56,541 bases of DNA from Salinisphaeraceae bacterium UBA4764 (GTDB taxonomy: Bacteria > Pseudomonadota > Gammaproteobacteria > Nevskiales > Salinisphaeraceae): assembly GCA_002403445.1 (NCBI GenBank), contig DHHU01000072.1, forward strand, positions 88,754 through 145,294, read 5' to 3'. Of the stretch, positions 1 through 8,503 are shown piece after piece. Made by a program: the position numbers and the translations under genes. A model generated the notes under the pieces. That model was not told the DNA's origin. It worked only from the letters and a program-made list of their open reading frames with translations, and did no database searches. Numbering within the stretch: the stretch's first letter is position 1; each line of letters begins with the position of its first letter.

Positions 1-84
1 GGCACGAAGTTGGGTTATTGTCAGCTGCAATAAATAAATTCATAATGCCCCGTTAAATTACAAGTTTCTAGAAGTGGGTCGAAC

Positions 85-1917
85 ATGTCCGCTACGATTC
101 GCAACATCGCCATTATCGCGCACGTCGACCACGGCAAGACGACGCTGGTAGATGGGCTACTGCAACAGTCCGGCACGCTCGATGCACGCGACGACGTCGC
201 CGACCGAATCATGGACACCAATGACCAGGAACGCGAGCGCGGCATCACCATCACCGCCAAGAATACGGCAATCGAATGGCGCGATCCGCGCTCCGATACG
301 GTTTACCACATCAATATAGTCGACACCCCGGGCCACGCCGACTTCGGCGGTGAAGTCGAGCGCGTTTTGTCGATGGTGGATTCAGTATTGCTTCTGGTCG
401 ATGCCGTCGACGGCCCCATGCCTCAGACACGGTTTGTCACGGAAAAGGCCTTTGCGCTGGGTCTGCATCCCATTGTGGTGGTCAACAAGATCGACCGCGA
501 AGGTGCCCGCCCGGACACAGTGCTGACCCGCACTTTTGATCTATTCGATGAACTTGGCGCCACCGAGGAACAACTTGACTTCCCGACCCTGTACACCTCG
601 GCACTGAGCGGCTATGCCGGTCACGAGGATAGTGTGCGTGACGGCGACTTGACGCCGCTTTTCGAGACCATAATCGACAAGGTCCAGGAGCCGCCGGTAA
701 CCGACGATGGCGCGTTTCAAATGCAGATCACCACCCTCGACTACAATAGTTTCGTGGGCCAGATCGGCATCGGCCGCGTTGCACGTGGCAGTATCAAGGC
801 CAACAGTCCAGTCAAGATCGTTGACCGCGACGGCGGAATCCGCTCGGCCAAAGTGGCATCCATCTTTGGGTTTCTGGGCCTAAATCGTGTGGAAGTAAAC
901 GAAGCCTCGGCCGGCGAAATTGTGGCGTTTACGGGCAGTAACCAGCTGGCCATTTCCGATACGATCTGCGATCCAGAATATCCTGAGGCCCTGCCCGCCC
1001 TGACAGTCGACGAACCGACCATGAGCATGACTTTCGAAGTCAATAAATCGCCCATGGCCGGTTTGGAGGGCAGTTATCTAACCAGCCGCCAGATACGCGA
1101 GCGCCTCGATAAGGAACTGCAATCTAACGTTGCGCTGCGGGTGGAATCCGGGGGCGATGCCGATCGATTTACCGTATCCGGTCGCGGTCTGCTGCATTTA
1201 TCAGTTTTGCTTGAAACGATGCGACGCGAAGGCTACGAGCTGGCCGTGGCACGGCCGGAAGTCGTTACCCGCGAGATCGATGGCAAACTTTGCGAACCGT
1301 TCGAGCGTGTGATCTGCGATATAGACGCTGACCATCAGGGCTCAGTTATCGATGCACTCAACCAGCGCCGCGGCCAACTGGCAGACATGCAACCCGACAG
1401 CCGGGGGCGGGTCCGGCTCGAATTCACCGTGCCATCGCGGGGTCTCATTGGTTTCCAGACCGAATTCTTAAGCTTGACATCAGGCACCGGCATCGTAACG
1501 CACGTATTTGATCACTATGCGCCCATGCAGTCAGCCGCACTCGGCCAGCGTCGTTCCGGCGTCATGATCGCCAACGCCTCGGGCAAAGCCGTGGCCTATG
1601 CCATCTTCAATCTACAGGATCGCGGTCAGATGATGATCACTCCGAACGATTATGTTTATGAAGGCATGGTCGTGGGCATTCACTCACGTGAAAATGACCT
1701 TACCGTCAACGTCCAAAAGGCCAAACAATTGACCAATGTGCGGGCTGCCGGCTCCGACGAGAACGTCGTCCTCACTCCGCCAGTGCGCATGTCGCTGGAA
1801 GAAGCCATCGAGTTCATCAACGACGATGAATTGGTTGAAGTTACGCCGTCGGCTATTCGGGTCCGCAAGCGTGGCCTGACCGAAAACGACCGAAAACGCT
1901 CGGCTCGCGCCAGCTAG
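85..1917 (+). CDS. typA: Ribosome-associated GTPase TypA/BipA
   Basis: A translational GTPase of the EF-G-like family that binds the 70S ribosome and supports 50S assembly and stress or low-temperature growth. The 610 residues match the usual length of about 605-615. The G-domain motifs are in order: the P-loop AHVDHGKTT near residue 12, the switch I region RERGIT, DTPGH for G3, NKID for G4, and TSALSG for G5. The EF-G-like domains and the TypA-specific C-terminal domain follow without a break, including GRGLLHLSVLLETMRREGYE and PSRGLIGFQTEFLS. The ATG at 85 sits directly before the conserved NIAIIAHVDHGK segment, so the start is secure. It is a single gene; the 84 bases upstream are AT-rich and presumably hold its promoter. 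Confidence 0.97.
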   Translation: MSATIRNIAIIAHVDHGKTTLVDGLLQQSGTLDARDDVADRIMDTNDQERERGITITAKNTAIEWRDPRSDTVYHINIVDTPGHADFGGEVERVLSMVDSVLLLVDAVDGPMPQTRFVTEKAFALGLHPIVVVNKIDREGARPDTVLTRTFDLFDELGATEEQLDFPTLYTSALSGYAGHEDSVRDGDLTPLFETIIDKVQEPPVTDDGAFQMQITTLDYNSFVGQIGIGRVARGSIKANSPVKIVDRDGGIRSAKVASIFGFLGLNRVEVNEASAGEIVAFTGSNQLAISDTICDPEYPEALPALTVDEPTMSMTFEVNKSPMAGLEGSYLTSRQIRERLDKELQSNVALRVESGGDADRFTVSGRGLLHLSVLLETMRREGYELAVARPEVVTREIDGKLCEPFERVICDIDADHQGSVIDALNQRRGQLADMQPDSRGRVRLEFTVPSRGLIGFQTEFLSLTSGTGIVTHVFDHYAPMQSAALGQRRSGVMIANASGKAVAYAIFNLQDRGQMMITPNDYVYEGMVVGIHSRENDLTVNVQKAKQLTNVRAAGSDENVVLTPPVRMSLEEAIEFINDDELVEVTPSAIRVRKRGLTENDRKRSARAS

Positions 1918-2248
1918 TTTTCTGGCCTAATGGTGGAGCAGGACCTGGCAGGGCCGGCCCGATAAGGCGTTCATAGTCAAGCGTCCATTTTGTAACTTCA
2001 AAATGCTGCCCAATCAAATCGAAAAATAAAAACCGACGAATCCGCCCGGCTTTCTAAATATCGCATCCAAGCCTTGTACCTCGGGTGTATGGTTAACAAT
2101 ATGTTTAGCCAGTTTTACAAGTGTGATTTTTAGCCTTCAAAATTACTGGTCACCCAGGTACTGCATTCAACAGCTGGTCTCCTTGGCGTGAAGCTAAGCT
2201 GCGCAACTCGCTTGTTGCAGGCAGAACGGGGCGCCTCAGGGCCTTTGA
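1918..2248. other. Intergenic gap, typA to nfeD
   Basis: This gap of about 330 bases is clearly more AT-rich in its centre (2010-2140) than the genes on either side. I see no plausible coding frame, tRNA or hairpin followed by a T-run. It probably holds the promoter of the nfeD-slipin pair. A short GC palindrome near 1950 has no T-tract, so I do not call it a terminator. Confidence 0.4.
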
Positions 2249-3724
2249 ATGTCAGAACTTGAATCTGATCGGCTCGGTTCACTTCCGAACAGTACCGTCA
2301 TGGGCCCATCGGGACTCAATAGCTTGGTGGTTGTCGGGCTTTATCTATGCCTCGCGCTGGCCTGCAACATGAGTCTGGGTGCGGATGCAGCGGGCGCTAC
2401 GCCGGCGCGTGAAATTGTTATTACCGGCCCGATTGGGCCCGCGACCGCGCAGTACGTCGAGCGCAGCTTGCCGGCCGCTGCCAAGGCCGGCGCGCCGGTA
2501 ATAATTGTGCGAATCGATACACCGGGTGGTCTGGCAAGTTCCATGCGCCAAATCGTGAAAACGATACTTGCGTCCTCCATCCCGGTGGTGGGCTATGTCG
2601 GCCCAAGCGGCGCGCGGGCAGCCAGCGCCGGCACGTACATTCTATATGCCTGTGATATTGCCGGCATGGCGCCGGCAACCAACGTCGGTGCCGCAACCCC
2701 GGTCACACTGGGGCCAAATGGTGTGCCCACCGGTCACCGCAAACACCCAAAAAACAATAAACCGAATACCGGAACCTCCCGAAACGCCAACAAATCCCCA
2801 GCCGACAGTCAAGTCGCCGAGCGCCGCAAGATCGTAAACGACTCGGTCGCCTATATCCGCAGCCTGGCTGAGAAAAATGGGCGTAATGCCAAGTGGGCCG
2901 CGCACGCCGTTCGTGCCGGAGCCAGCATCAGCGCCCAAAGTGCAAAATCAAAACACGTCATTAATCTAATCGCTCCAAGTGAAACCGCACTTTTGAAGCG
3001 CATCGACGGTCGCCAGCTTGTTGTTCACGGACGCCACCTCACCCTTCATACCGCCGACTTGCAGATCAAAAGGATCCGACCCAGCTGGCGAACCCGACTT
3101 CTAGGTTTCATCTCACAGCCCACGGTGGCCTTGGTATTCTTCGTTGTGGGCATCGTCGGGCTGATCGGTGAACTGTTCGCCCCCGGCACCGCGGTACCGG
3201 GAACAATCGGCGCATTATGTCTACTAACGGGGCTATACGGCTTTCATTTACTTCCCGTAAATTACACTGGTCTCGGGCTGGTGGCGCTTGGCGTCGGGCT
3301 CATGATTGCCGAGGCATTTGCCCCGAGTTTCGGCGCCCTAGGTTTGGGCGGCGTGACAGCCTTCATATTCGGGTGTCTGATGCTTTTGAACACTTCATCC
3401 GCTGTATTTCAGATCTCCATCGTTCTCATTGCGATCATTGCCGCTGGGGCTGCGGGTATTATTGTTTTAACCGCTATCCTTTTCGGACGAGCGCGCCGCG
3501 CGCGTGTTCATACCGCCAAGGACGGCATGATCGGCGACGAGTGCGTGGCCATGCGCACTTTCGAGCAGACGGGGCGTGTATGGCTGCATGGAGAATCTTG
3601 GCAGGCCCGGACCACCGCACCGATACAAAAAAATGCCCCAGCGCGTGTTATCGCTGTCTCAGGTCTCACTGTAACAATCACGCCCATGCAAGAACCCACC
3701 CATAAAACTTTCGAGGGGAATTAA
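2249..3724 (+). CDS. NfeD-family membrane serine protease (ClpP-class)
   Basis: A long-form NfeD protein of 491 residues. It has an N-terminal signal or anchor segment (about 23-45), a periplasmic ClpP-like protease domain, four or five membrane helices (about 290-415) and a C-terminal OB-like domain. The catalytic dyad of the archaeal 1510-N family can be placed: Ser126 in GARAASAGTY and Lys194 in ERRKIVND. The oxyanion-loop motif IDTPGG is present at about 89-94. A low-complexity Asn/Lys/Pro insert lies between the two catalytic residues, as is common in this family. In known cases such proteases cleave the C-terminus of stomatin/slipin partners, and here the slipin gene follows after 2 bases. 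The ATG at 2249 has an AGGG about 9 bases upstream; an internal ATG at 2300 is possible. Confidence 0.9.
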   Translation: MSELESDRLGSLPNSTVMGPSGLNSLVVVGLYLCLALACNMSLGADAAGATPAREIVITGPIGPATAQYVERSLPAAAKAGAPVIIVRIDTPGGLASSMRQIVKTILASSIPVVGYVGPSGARAASAGTYILYACDIAGMAPATNVGAATPVTLGPNGVPTGHRKHPKNNKPNTGTSRNANKSPADSQVAERRKIVNDSVAYIRSLAEKNGRNAKWAAHAVRAGASISAQSAKSKHVINLIAPSETALLKRIDGRQLVVHGRHLTLHTADLQIKRIRPSWRTRLLGFISQPTVALVFFVVGIVGLIGELFAPGTAVPGTIGALCLLTGLYGFHLLPVNYTGLGLVALGVGLMIAEAFAPSFGALGLGGVTAFIFGCLMLLNTSSAVFQISIVLIAIIAAGAAGIIVLTAILFGRARRARVHTAKDGMIGDECVAMRTFEQTGRVWLHGESWQARTTAPIQKNAPARVIAVSGLTVTITPMQEPTHKTFEGN

Positions 3725-3726
3725 AT

Positions 3727-4527
3727 ATGACGATCGAGATCATCGCTGGCGTGGTGCTTTTTATTGTGGTTTCTATTGCCATTTCCATCCGGGTGCTACC
3801 GGAATACGAGCGTGGTGTGATGTTCACGCTGGGGCGCATGACAGGCGTCAAGGGCCCTGGACTGTTCCTAGTAATCCCGGTATTGCAAAAGATGTTCAAA
3901 ATCGACACTCGTGTGGCGGTCATGGATGTGCCGCCACAGGACGTCATCTCGCGCGACAACGTCTCGGTCAAGGTCAACGCGGTGGTCTATTTCCGCATCA
4001 TCGAGTCCGACAAAGCCGTCATTGAAGTTGCTGATTACCGCGACGCCGTAAGCCAACTCGCCCAAACCACCCTGCGCAGTGTACTGGGCCAGCACGATCT
4101 CGACGACATGCTGGCCTCCCGCGAGAAACTCAACGAGGATATCCAGCAGATCCTCGATCAGCAAACGGACCCTTGGGGCATCAAAGTGTCGAACGTCGAG
4201 ATCAAACAGGTCGATCTGGAGGAAAACATCATCAAAGCAATCACCCGACAGGCCGAAGCCGAGCGCGCCCGGCGTGCCAAGGTTATCAACGCCGAGGGTG
4301 AACGCCAGGCGGCCGAGAATCTGGCGCTAGCAGCACGCCAGCTGGCCACCGAACCCCAAGCCATCCAGCTTCGCTACATGCAGACGCTGATCGACATCGC
4401 CGGGGACAAGAACTCGACTATTGTGTTCCCACTGCCAATGGACCTAATTGAACCCCTAATGGATCTGACTAAAAACGCCAACGCGGGGGCAAAATCCGAC
4501 GGCACGAGTGCCAGCGACGACAAATAG
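3727..4527 (+). CDS. Slipin (SPFH/band 7 membrane scaffold protein)
   Basis: A 266-residue prokaryotic stomatin-like protein. It has one N-terminal membrane helix (about 1-22), then the SPFH domain beginning RVLPEYERGVMFTLGRMTGVKGPGLF, and a helical region rich in Glu, Ala and Arg (QAEAERARRAKVINAEGERQAAENL, about 175-205) that forms oligomers in this family. It follows the NfeD gene by 2 bases with a strong GAGGGGAA ribosome site, so the two are co-translated. The NfeD-slipin pairing is a widespread operon thought to act on membrane microdomains and protein quality control. The last 30 residues are polar and low in complexity. The substrate is unknown. Confidence 0.93.
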   Translation: MTIEIIAGVVLFIVVSIAISIRVLPEYERGVMFTLGRMTGVKGPGLFLVIPVLQKMFKIDTRVAVMDVPPQDVISRDNVSVKVNAVVYFRIIESDKAVIEVADYRDAVSQLAQTTLRSVLGQHDLDDMLASREKLNEDIQQILDQQTDPWGIKVSNVEIKQVDLEENIIKAITRQAEAERARRAKVINAEGERQAAENLALAARQLATEPQAIQLRYMQTLIDIAGDKNSTIVFPLPMDLIEPLMDLTKNANAGAKSDGTSASDDK

Positions 4528-4581
4528 CCGCTGCGCAACGCGTTCAGCCCTAAATTCGCCGCAGACAAGCAACAAAGGTCA

Positions 4582-4920
4582 TCAGGTTTTTTCTTTGCCG
4601 GATAACCGTTCGGCGTGTTTTTTCGCCAGTTCCTGAAAATACGGCGTCAATCCGGCATCGGCGTACATGGGGTCACCCATTTCATCATAACCCGCGACAT
4701 CATTGCCCGGCTGGTAAGCAAAAGAGGCTTCAAGTTCGTCCAGTGCCGCCCCCAACAACTCGGTGATGAACTGTTCACGCGTACGGCCCGGAAATAGCTC
4801 GGCCAAGGCTTCGATCTTGGCAGCGTCATGTATCGGTAAGCGAATGTTGTACCGCGATTCTGTCAAGGCCTCGCTGGATTCTTTCTGCCATTCCGTCACC
4901 AGTTCTCGAATCCGCATCAT
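4582..4920 (-). CDS. Conserved small protein with RHH-like N-terminus
   Basis: A 112-residue cytoplasmic protein of a family common in Pseudomonas, Marinobacter and relatives. There it is often auto-named 'type 1 pili tip component', a name nothing in this sequence supports. The first 60 residues (RIRELVTEWQKESSEALTES, then RLPIHDAAKIEALAELFPGRTREQFITELLGAALDELEA) look like a strand-helix-helix module of ribbon-helix-helix type. The tail carries the conserved pattern GYDEMGDPMYADAGLTPYF. Two adjacent ATG codons (4920 and 4917) follow AGGGGATC; the spacing favours the second. It is a single gene converging on the slipin gene. The function is unknown; a DNA-binding regulator is one possibility. 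Confidence 0.75.
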   Translation of the reverse strand: MMRIRELVTEWQKESSEALTESRYNIRLPIHDAAKIEALAELFPGRTREQFITELLGAALDELEASFAYQPGNDVAGYDEMGDPMYADAGLTPYFQELAKKHAERLSGKEKT

Positions 4921-5014
4921 GATCCCCTATATTACTTCGAATCAACAAAGCCTAAGTGATCCAACCCGGGCTAACAAGCGTTCTCATTCACAGCAAATAA
5001 CGCCGACGCCCGTA

Positions 5015-5494
5015 CTAGGTCAGGATCGCCCGCAGGTTGTGCAGGCCCCGGATACCGGCCAGACGGTGTATAGCGACCACCGCTAAAACACGGCCCGGCG
5101 CACGCGTACAGCGCTTTGATCGCCAGCCCCGAGGAACGTGTCCGTGCACGGGATCAATCTCTATCAACAAACGGATGGGGACCGCCGCGTGGTGCCCGGT
5201 CAAGCCGGTCGTTGGATACATGGCCCAGCGTCATCGGTTCGGGTCTCGATAGCGACGGATGAGACGGGTCATGTGTTGGCGGGAGTCGCCCATAACAGTA
5301 CACAAACAGCCCATCAAAAGGCCCGTGTGGACTTGCCCAGTCGCGCTCCATGGCATGCAGAGCAACGTGAGCTCGATGCATTGATAGCGCTCAGCCTGTG
5401 GGGCCTCTATCGGCTCCAGTAGGCAAAGGCCCGGCAGAAAATCGGTGACTACGCCAAGTATTCGTAAATGATCGATGCTCATGATGAGATTCAT
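5015..5494 (-). pseudogene. Decayed N-terminal part of an integrase-type transposase
   Basis: On the minus strand, pieces of a DDE integrase/transposase N-terminal region can be followed across at least two frames. The frame starting at 5494 gives a beginning like MNL..IDHLRIL..VTDFLPG and AERYQCIELTL, then LLMGCLCTVMGDSRQHMTRLIRRYRDPNR, matching the family's 'GYSRQQLTRLIxRYR' segment, and stops at 5231. A second frame (5221 to 5015) continues with LLIEIDPVHGH and HRLAGIRGLHNLRAIL, matching 'LLAEtDxxHG' and 'RLAGISVSHLYNLR'. The catalytic core that should follow is absent. This is an old, frameshifted and truncated relic. The recognition is from memory of the family, not a search. Confidence 0.65.
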
Positions 5495-5612
5495 CCCAAC
5501 CTAATGAACGAATCGATCAGTTGGATCGGACTCATTTTATGTTGGAAGTGGTTTGGGCGTTGCCGCATCTTGTAAACGTTGATAAGTTTAGATTTATAGT
5601 TCGCCTTAATTT
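5495..5612. other. AT-rich spacer after the transposase relic
   Basis: A short AT-rich segment between the transposase relic and the small ORF at 5622. I see no terminal inverted repeat, target duplication or RNA feature. It may carry the promoter of the small ORF. Confidence 0.3.
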
Positions 5613-5621
5613 TTGTTAAGC

Positions 5622-5924
5622 GTGTGCGATTCCACTTGGACTTTCCGAGAAATCGACAGCGAATTCGGCTGCAGCAAAGGCACGGCATTTCGGGTGTTCA
5701 AACATGATGATGATCTTAAGTCGCCCCGCGACTTCAAACTACTAGACAATTGGCAAGATGCGCCGCGAATTCAGGCACTGAAAGACGCTGGACGTATTTA
5801 TGCCACAACCATTAACGCCGTACTACTCACCCGCTCGGGTTACGACAGAATCCGACGCCAATTGAGCGCTCGCCGTGATCGATACCTGGCATGCGGACCG
5901 CCTCACAAAGCTGATGACCAATAG
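5622..5924 (+). CDS. Small hypothetical protein, possibly HTH-like
   Basis: A 100-residue frame with ordinary protein composition. Residues 8-45 (TFREIDSEFGCSKGTAFRVFKHDDDLKSPRDFKLL) look like a helix-turn-helix that selects by 'sequential helices plus KGTAFR', and DAGRIYATTINAVLLTRSGYDRIRRQL closes the core. I think related short proteins occur in other gammaproteobacteria, but I cannot name the family. There is no ATG: GTG at 5622 or TTG at 5613 are the possible starts, and neither has a clear Shine-Dalgarno sequence. It stands alone between the transposase relic and the SCP2 gene, so it could be cargo left from the same mobile event or a partly degraded gene. Confidence 0.5.
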   Translation: MCDSTWTFREIDSEFGCSKGTAFRVFKHDDDLKSPRDFKLLDNWQDAPRIQALKDAGRIYATTINAVLLTRSGYDRIRRQLSARRDRYLACGPPHKADDQ

Positions 5925-6051
5925 GCATTGACCGCACAATTGTCGATTCTTGGCATGGCTCGGCGCACCCATCTGCTTTGCAATCGACATAACCTAAATT
6001 ATCGCCGAGCTCGATCATATCCGCTAAAGTATATGATCTAGGTCAACTTTT

Positions 6052-6438
6052 ATGTCCATACGAATATCCGATAGCCCGCTATATGGCAGGGCTGCCCAGA
6101 CTTCGAGATTAATAATGGAAAACGCCAACGCACTGATTCGTCGGATGCCCGCTGCTTTCAAGCCCGAGGCAGCGGGTAATCTTTCACTGCGAATCGTTTA
6201 CGCCATCGAGCACCCAATGACAGTGATCGTGGAGCACGGTATGTGCCGGGTCATGGATGGTGCGATCGACGCCCCCGACGTGGTGCTGAAAATTCGCGAC
6301 GACCATCTAGTCAAGCTCATGACCGGTAAAATGATGGGACTCACTGCCTTTGCCACGGGCAAGCTCAAGGTACAGGGTGATTACAGCCTGGCCGCGAAAA
6401 TTCAAGATATTTTCGATCGTAAACAATTAAACAATTGA
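6052..6438 (+). CDS. SCP2 sterol-binding domain lipid carrier protein
   Basis: A 128-residue protein of the SCP2/UbiJ-like fold, a small cytoplasmic hydrophobic-ligand carrier. The recognisable part runs from about residue 22 (MENANALIRRMPAAFKPEAAGNLSLRIVYAIE) through APDVVLKIRDDHLVKLMTGKMMGLTAFATGKLKVQGDYSLAAKIQDIF; the 'G.LKVQGD...A..I..LF' end is typical of the family. The N-terminal 21 residues are not conserved in my memory of the family, so the ATG at 6115 may be the true start. The stop codon overlaps the start of the next gene (TTGA), indicating translational coupling with rsmJ. The ligand is unknown. Confidence 0.8.
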   Translation: MSIRISDSPLYGRAAQTSRLIMENANALIRRMPAAFKPEAAGNLSLRIVYAIEHPMTVIVEHGMCRVMDGAIDAPDVVLKIRDDHLVKLMTGKMMGLTAFATGKLKVQGDYSLAAKIQDIFDRKQLNN

Positions 6439-7193
6439 CGTCTCCGGACCCACCGGCGGTCCCTTGGTGGATCGACGCATCCCAGGCATCAGCCGAAGCG
6501 GATCGCGCACGCGCCAGTGAACTGGGTCTTGGCGTGGTGTCAAAGCAGCCAAAATCGGGTTTTTATATCGCCCGCAAACAATGTGGTTTGGCGCTTTTCA
6601 AAGCCAACACCAAAAGCCGCCAGCACGATTCGTTTTGTCCTGATCTAACGATAACGCTTGCCCAGCGTAGCGGCAGTCATCGAACCAGTCCACTGGCCCG
6701 CGCCTGTGGGCTGCATCGGCGTCATGGCTTGTCCATCGTCGACGCCACTGCCGGTCTTGGCAACGACAGTGCCGTACTCGCGGGCTTCGGGTGTCGACTC
6801 ACGGCTATCGAACGCAATCCAGTAGTCGCGGCCATCGCGCGCGATGCGCTCCAGCGCGCCCACGCAGCCGGCCTGTTCAAAGACACTTGGACACAGATTC
6901 ATTTCGACGATGCCCGCCATCTACTCGCACGGCAACACATCGAGCAGCCCGACGTGGTTTTAATCGATCCCATGTTCTGTGCCCCTCGGCGCAAGGCCAA
7001 ACCGAAGAAAATCATCGCCTGGTTCGGCGAGTTGATTGGTCCGGATGCAGACGCCGAGGCCTTGCTTAGCGTTGCACGCCGTACCGCTCAAAAGCGTGTG
7101 GTTATCAAGCGCCACGCCAGGCAACAACCCATCGGCACACCCACATTGGAACTCGGCCAGCGTGCGGTGCGCTTTGACGTCTATTTGGGTTGA
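6435..7193 (+). CDS. rsmJ: 16S rRNA (guanine1516-N2) methyltransferase RsmJ
   Basis: A class I SAM-dependent methyltransferase of 252 residues that modifies G1516 of 16S rRNA; the family is typical of gammaproteobacteria. The SAM-binding motif is SIVDATAGLGNDSAVLAGFGCRLTAIERNP (about 100-129). The catalytic segment is DVVLIDPMF (about 175-183), followed by the basic stretch RRKAKPKK. The N-terminal half has the family pattern GLALF and HDSFCPDLT. The start is a TTG that overlaps the TGA of the SCP2 gene, so expression probably depends on coupling. The gene converges on the carbonic-anhydrase-like gene with only 19 bases between stops and no visible terminator. Confidence 0.92.
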   Translation: MTSPDPPAVPWWIDASQASAEADRARASELGLGVVSKQPKSGFYIARKQCGLALFKANTKSRQHDSFCPDLTITLAQRSGSHRTSPLARACGLHRRHGLSIVDATAGLGNDSAVLAGFGCRLTAIERNPVVAAIARDALQRAHAAGLFKDTWTQIHFDDARHLLARQHIEQPDVVLIDPMFCAPRRKAKPKKIIAWFGELIGPDADAEALLSVARRTAQKRVVIKRHARQQPIGTPTLELGQRAVRFDVYLG

Positions 7194-7212
7194 TGCAAAC
7201 CGGCACTTTTAT

Positions 7213-7737
7213 TCAGATTGCGCTGAAGTTATTTAGATATCGCCGCAGATTCGTAACATAATGACTTGTTCCAATTTGCATTTTTTCTATTTCTTTCTGT
7301 GAAAGTTTTCGTTTGATACGACCGGGAATGCCCATGACTAGGCTGTTGTCGGGAATATCCTGATCTTCGGGAACGAGCGCCCCCGCGCCTATAAGGCAGT
7401 TTCGCCCGATTCGCGCGCCATTCAAGATAACCGACTTTATACCGAGCAGAGCGCCATCGCCAATCGTGCAACCATGCAACATGGCTTGATGACCGATAGT
7501 TACATCCGACCCAACTGTTAACGGATAGCCGGGATCGGTGTGCATGACGGTGCCATCCTGCACATTACTACCGCTGCCGATGGTGATCGCTTCCTGGTCG
7601 CCTCGCAATACGGCATTGAACCAGATGCTGGTGTTGGACTGCAGCGTCACACGCCCAATAACCGTTGCATTATCGGCAATAAAGGTTGCGTCTGCATCCG
7701 GGATCGTAGGCTGATGCCCCTCAAGTTGATAAAGCAT
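7213..7737 (-). CDS. Gamma-carbonic-anhydrase-like protein (YrdA/PaaY type)
   Basis: A 174-residue left-handed parallel beta-helix protein built of hexapeptide repeats ([LIV]-G-x-x-x-x). Residues such as DNATVIGRVTLQSNTSIWFNAVLRGD and SDVTIGHQAMLHGCTIGDGALLGIKSVILNGARIGRNCLIGAGALV show the coils. Three histidines suited to bind metal at subunit interfaces are present: the His in VMHTD (about 66) and the two in GHQAMLHGC (about 83 and 88). The size and pattern match YrdA/CaiE/PaaY proteins, which bind zinc and may have carbonic anhydrase or thioesterase activity; the exact reaction cannot be told here. It is a single gene with an ATG start. Confidence 0.9.
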   Translation of the reverse strand: MLYQLEGHQPTIPDADATFIADNATVIGRVTLQSNTSIWFNAVLRGDQEAITIGSGSNVQDGTVMHTDPGYPLTVGSDVTIGHQAMLHGCTIGDGALLGIKSVILNGARIGRNCLIGAGALVPEDQDIPDNSLVMGIPGRIKRKLSQKEIEKMQIGTSHYVTNLRRYLNNFSAI

Positions 7738-7796
7738 AACTCAAAGCAATCGAAAATCTAGCTTCCAGCCTGCCACATCACCGACCACTACATTGC

Positions 7797-8480
7797 CTAA
7801 GGACGCCGCTTGACGACCTGATCCCGGACATAAAGCGGGAGTGATTCGCGAGCCGGCCTTGCGATAGATGGAGTCGCCGCATAGTCAAGGGCCGCCAGAT
7901 GCGCCATATCTAAAGCGTGAGGCCAAGCTTCCAAAAATTCGGGCAATATTGCGCTGCAGTGTGCAGCAACCAGTTTCCAGCCGTTGCCGCCGGCACAAAC
8001 GTTAACCGGGGCCTCGACCCTTACCTCATCGGGGCTGCGGAGACTTACATCCTCTAGGCCCACAACGCCGCGCGTGGCATCCCTGCCGTAGCGTGCGGTA
8101 TAAACTTCACCAAGTCGCGCGTCTTGGACGATCTGCGCCATAGTCGCTTTGGATGCCCGACCCAAACAACGCGCTGCTATCGCCCGCGGCGTTTCGATAC
8201 CGATGACAGGCCGATCCAACCCTCCCGCCAGCCCTTGAACAAGCCCTGCCGCAATACGCAGGCCAGTAAATGCCCCGGGGCCGCGCCCGAATACCAACAC
8301 ATCAACATCGCACCAGTGCCACCCTGCCGCGGCAAGCAGCGTGCGTGCATCGGGCAATAGTCTAGGCCCGTGGCTGCGGGCCTCGATCGCGAAGATTTCG
8401 TCGTCGTCACACGGATGATCACTGTCGTGCCGGGCCACGGTCCGAGCTTCGGTCGAGGCGTCAAAAGCGATGGTTTTCAC
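7797..8480 (-). CDS. tsaB: tRNA t6A biosynthesis protein TsaB
   Basis: A 227-residue partner of TsaD in making N6-threonylcarbamoyladenosine at A37 of ANN-decoding tRNAs. It has the ASKHA-like N-terminus (MKTIAFDASTEA) and the family signature FGRGPGAFTGLRIAAGLVQGLA (about 64-85), then IGIETPRAIAAR. It lacks the metal-binding site of TsaD, as TsaB proteins do. It follows the helicase gene by 23 bases on the same strand, the usual yoaA-tsaB pairing of gammaproteobacteria, so the two are probably one transcript. Confidence 0.93.
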   Translation of the reverse strand: MKTIAFDASTEARTVARHDSDHPCDDDEIFAIEARSHGPRLLPDARTLLAAAGWHWCDVDVLVFGRGPGAFTGLRIAAGLVQGLAGGLDRPVIGIETPRAIAARCLGRASKATMAQIVQDARLGEVYTARYGRDATRGVVGLEDVSLRSPDEVRVEAPVNVCAGGNGWKLVAAHCSAILPEFLEAWPHALDMAHLAALDYAATPSIARPARESLPLYVRDQVVKRRP

Positions 8481-8503
8481 GTGTCCTCCGGCTGCCCAGT
8501 CGG

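Noticed and set aside
5138..5422. A 94-codon plus-strand frame in the transposase relic.
   Set aside because: The meaningful similarity is on the minus strand; this is its shadow.
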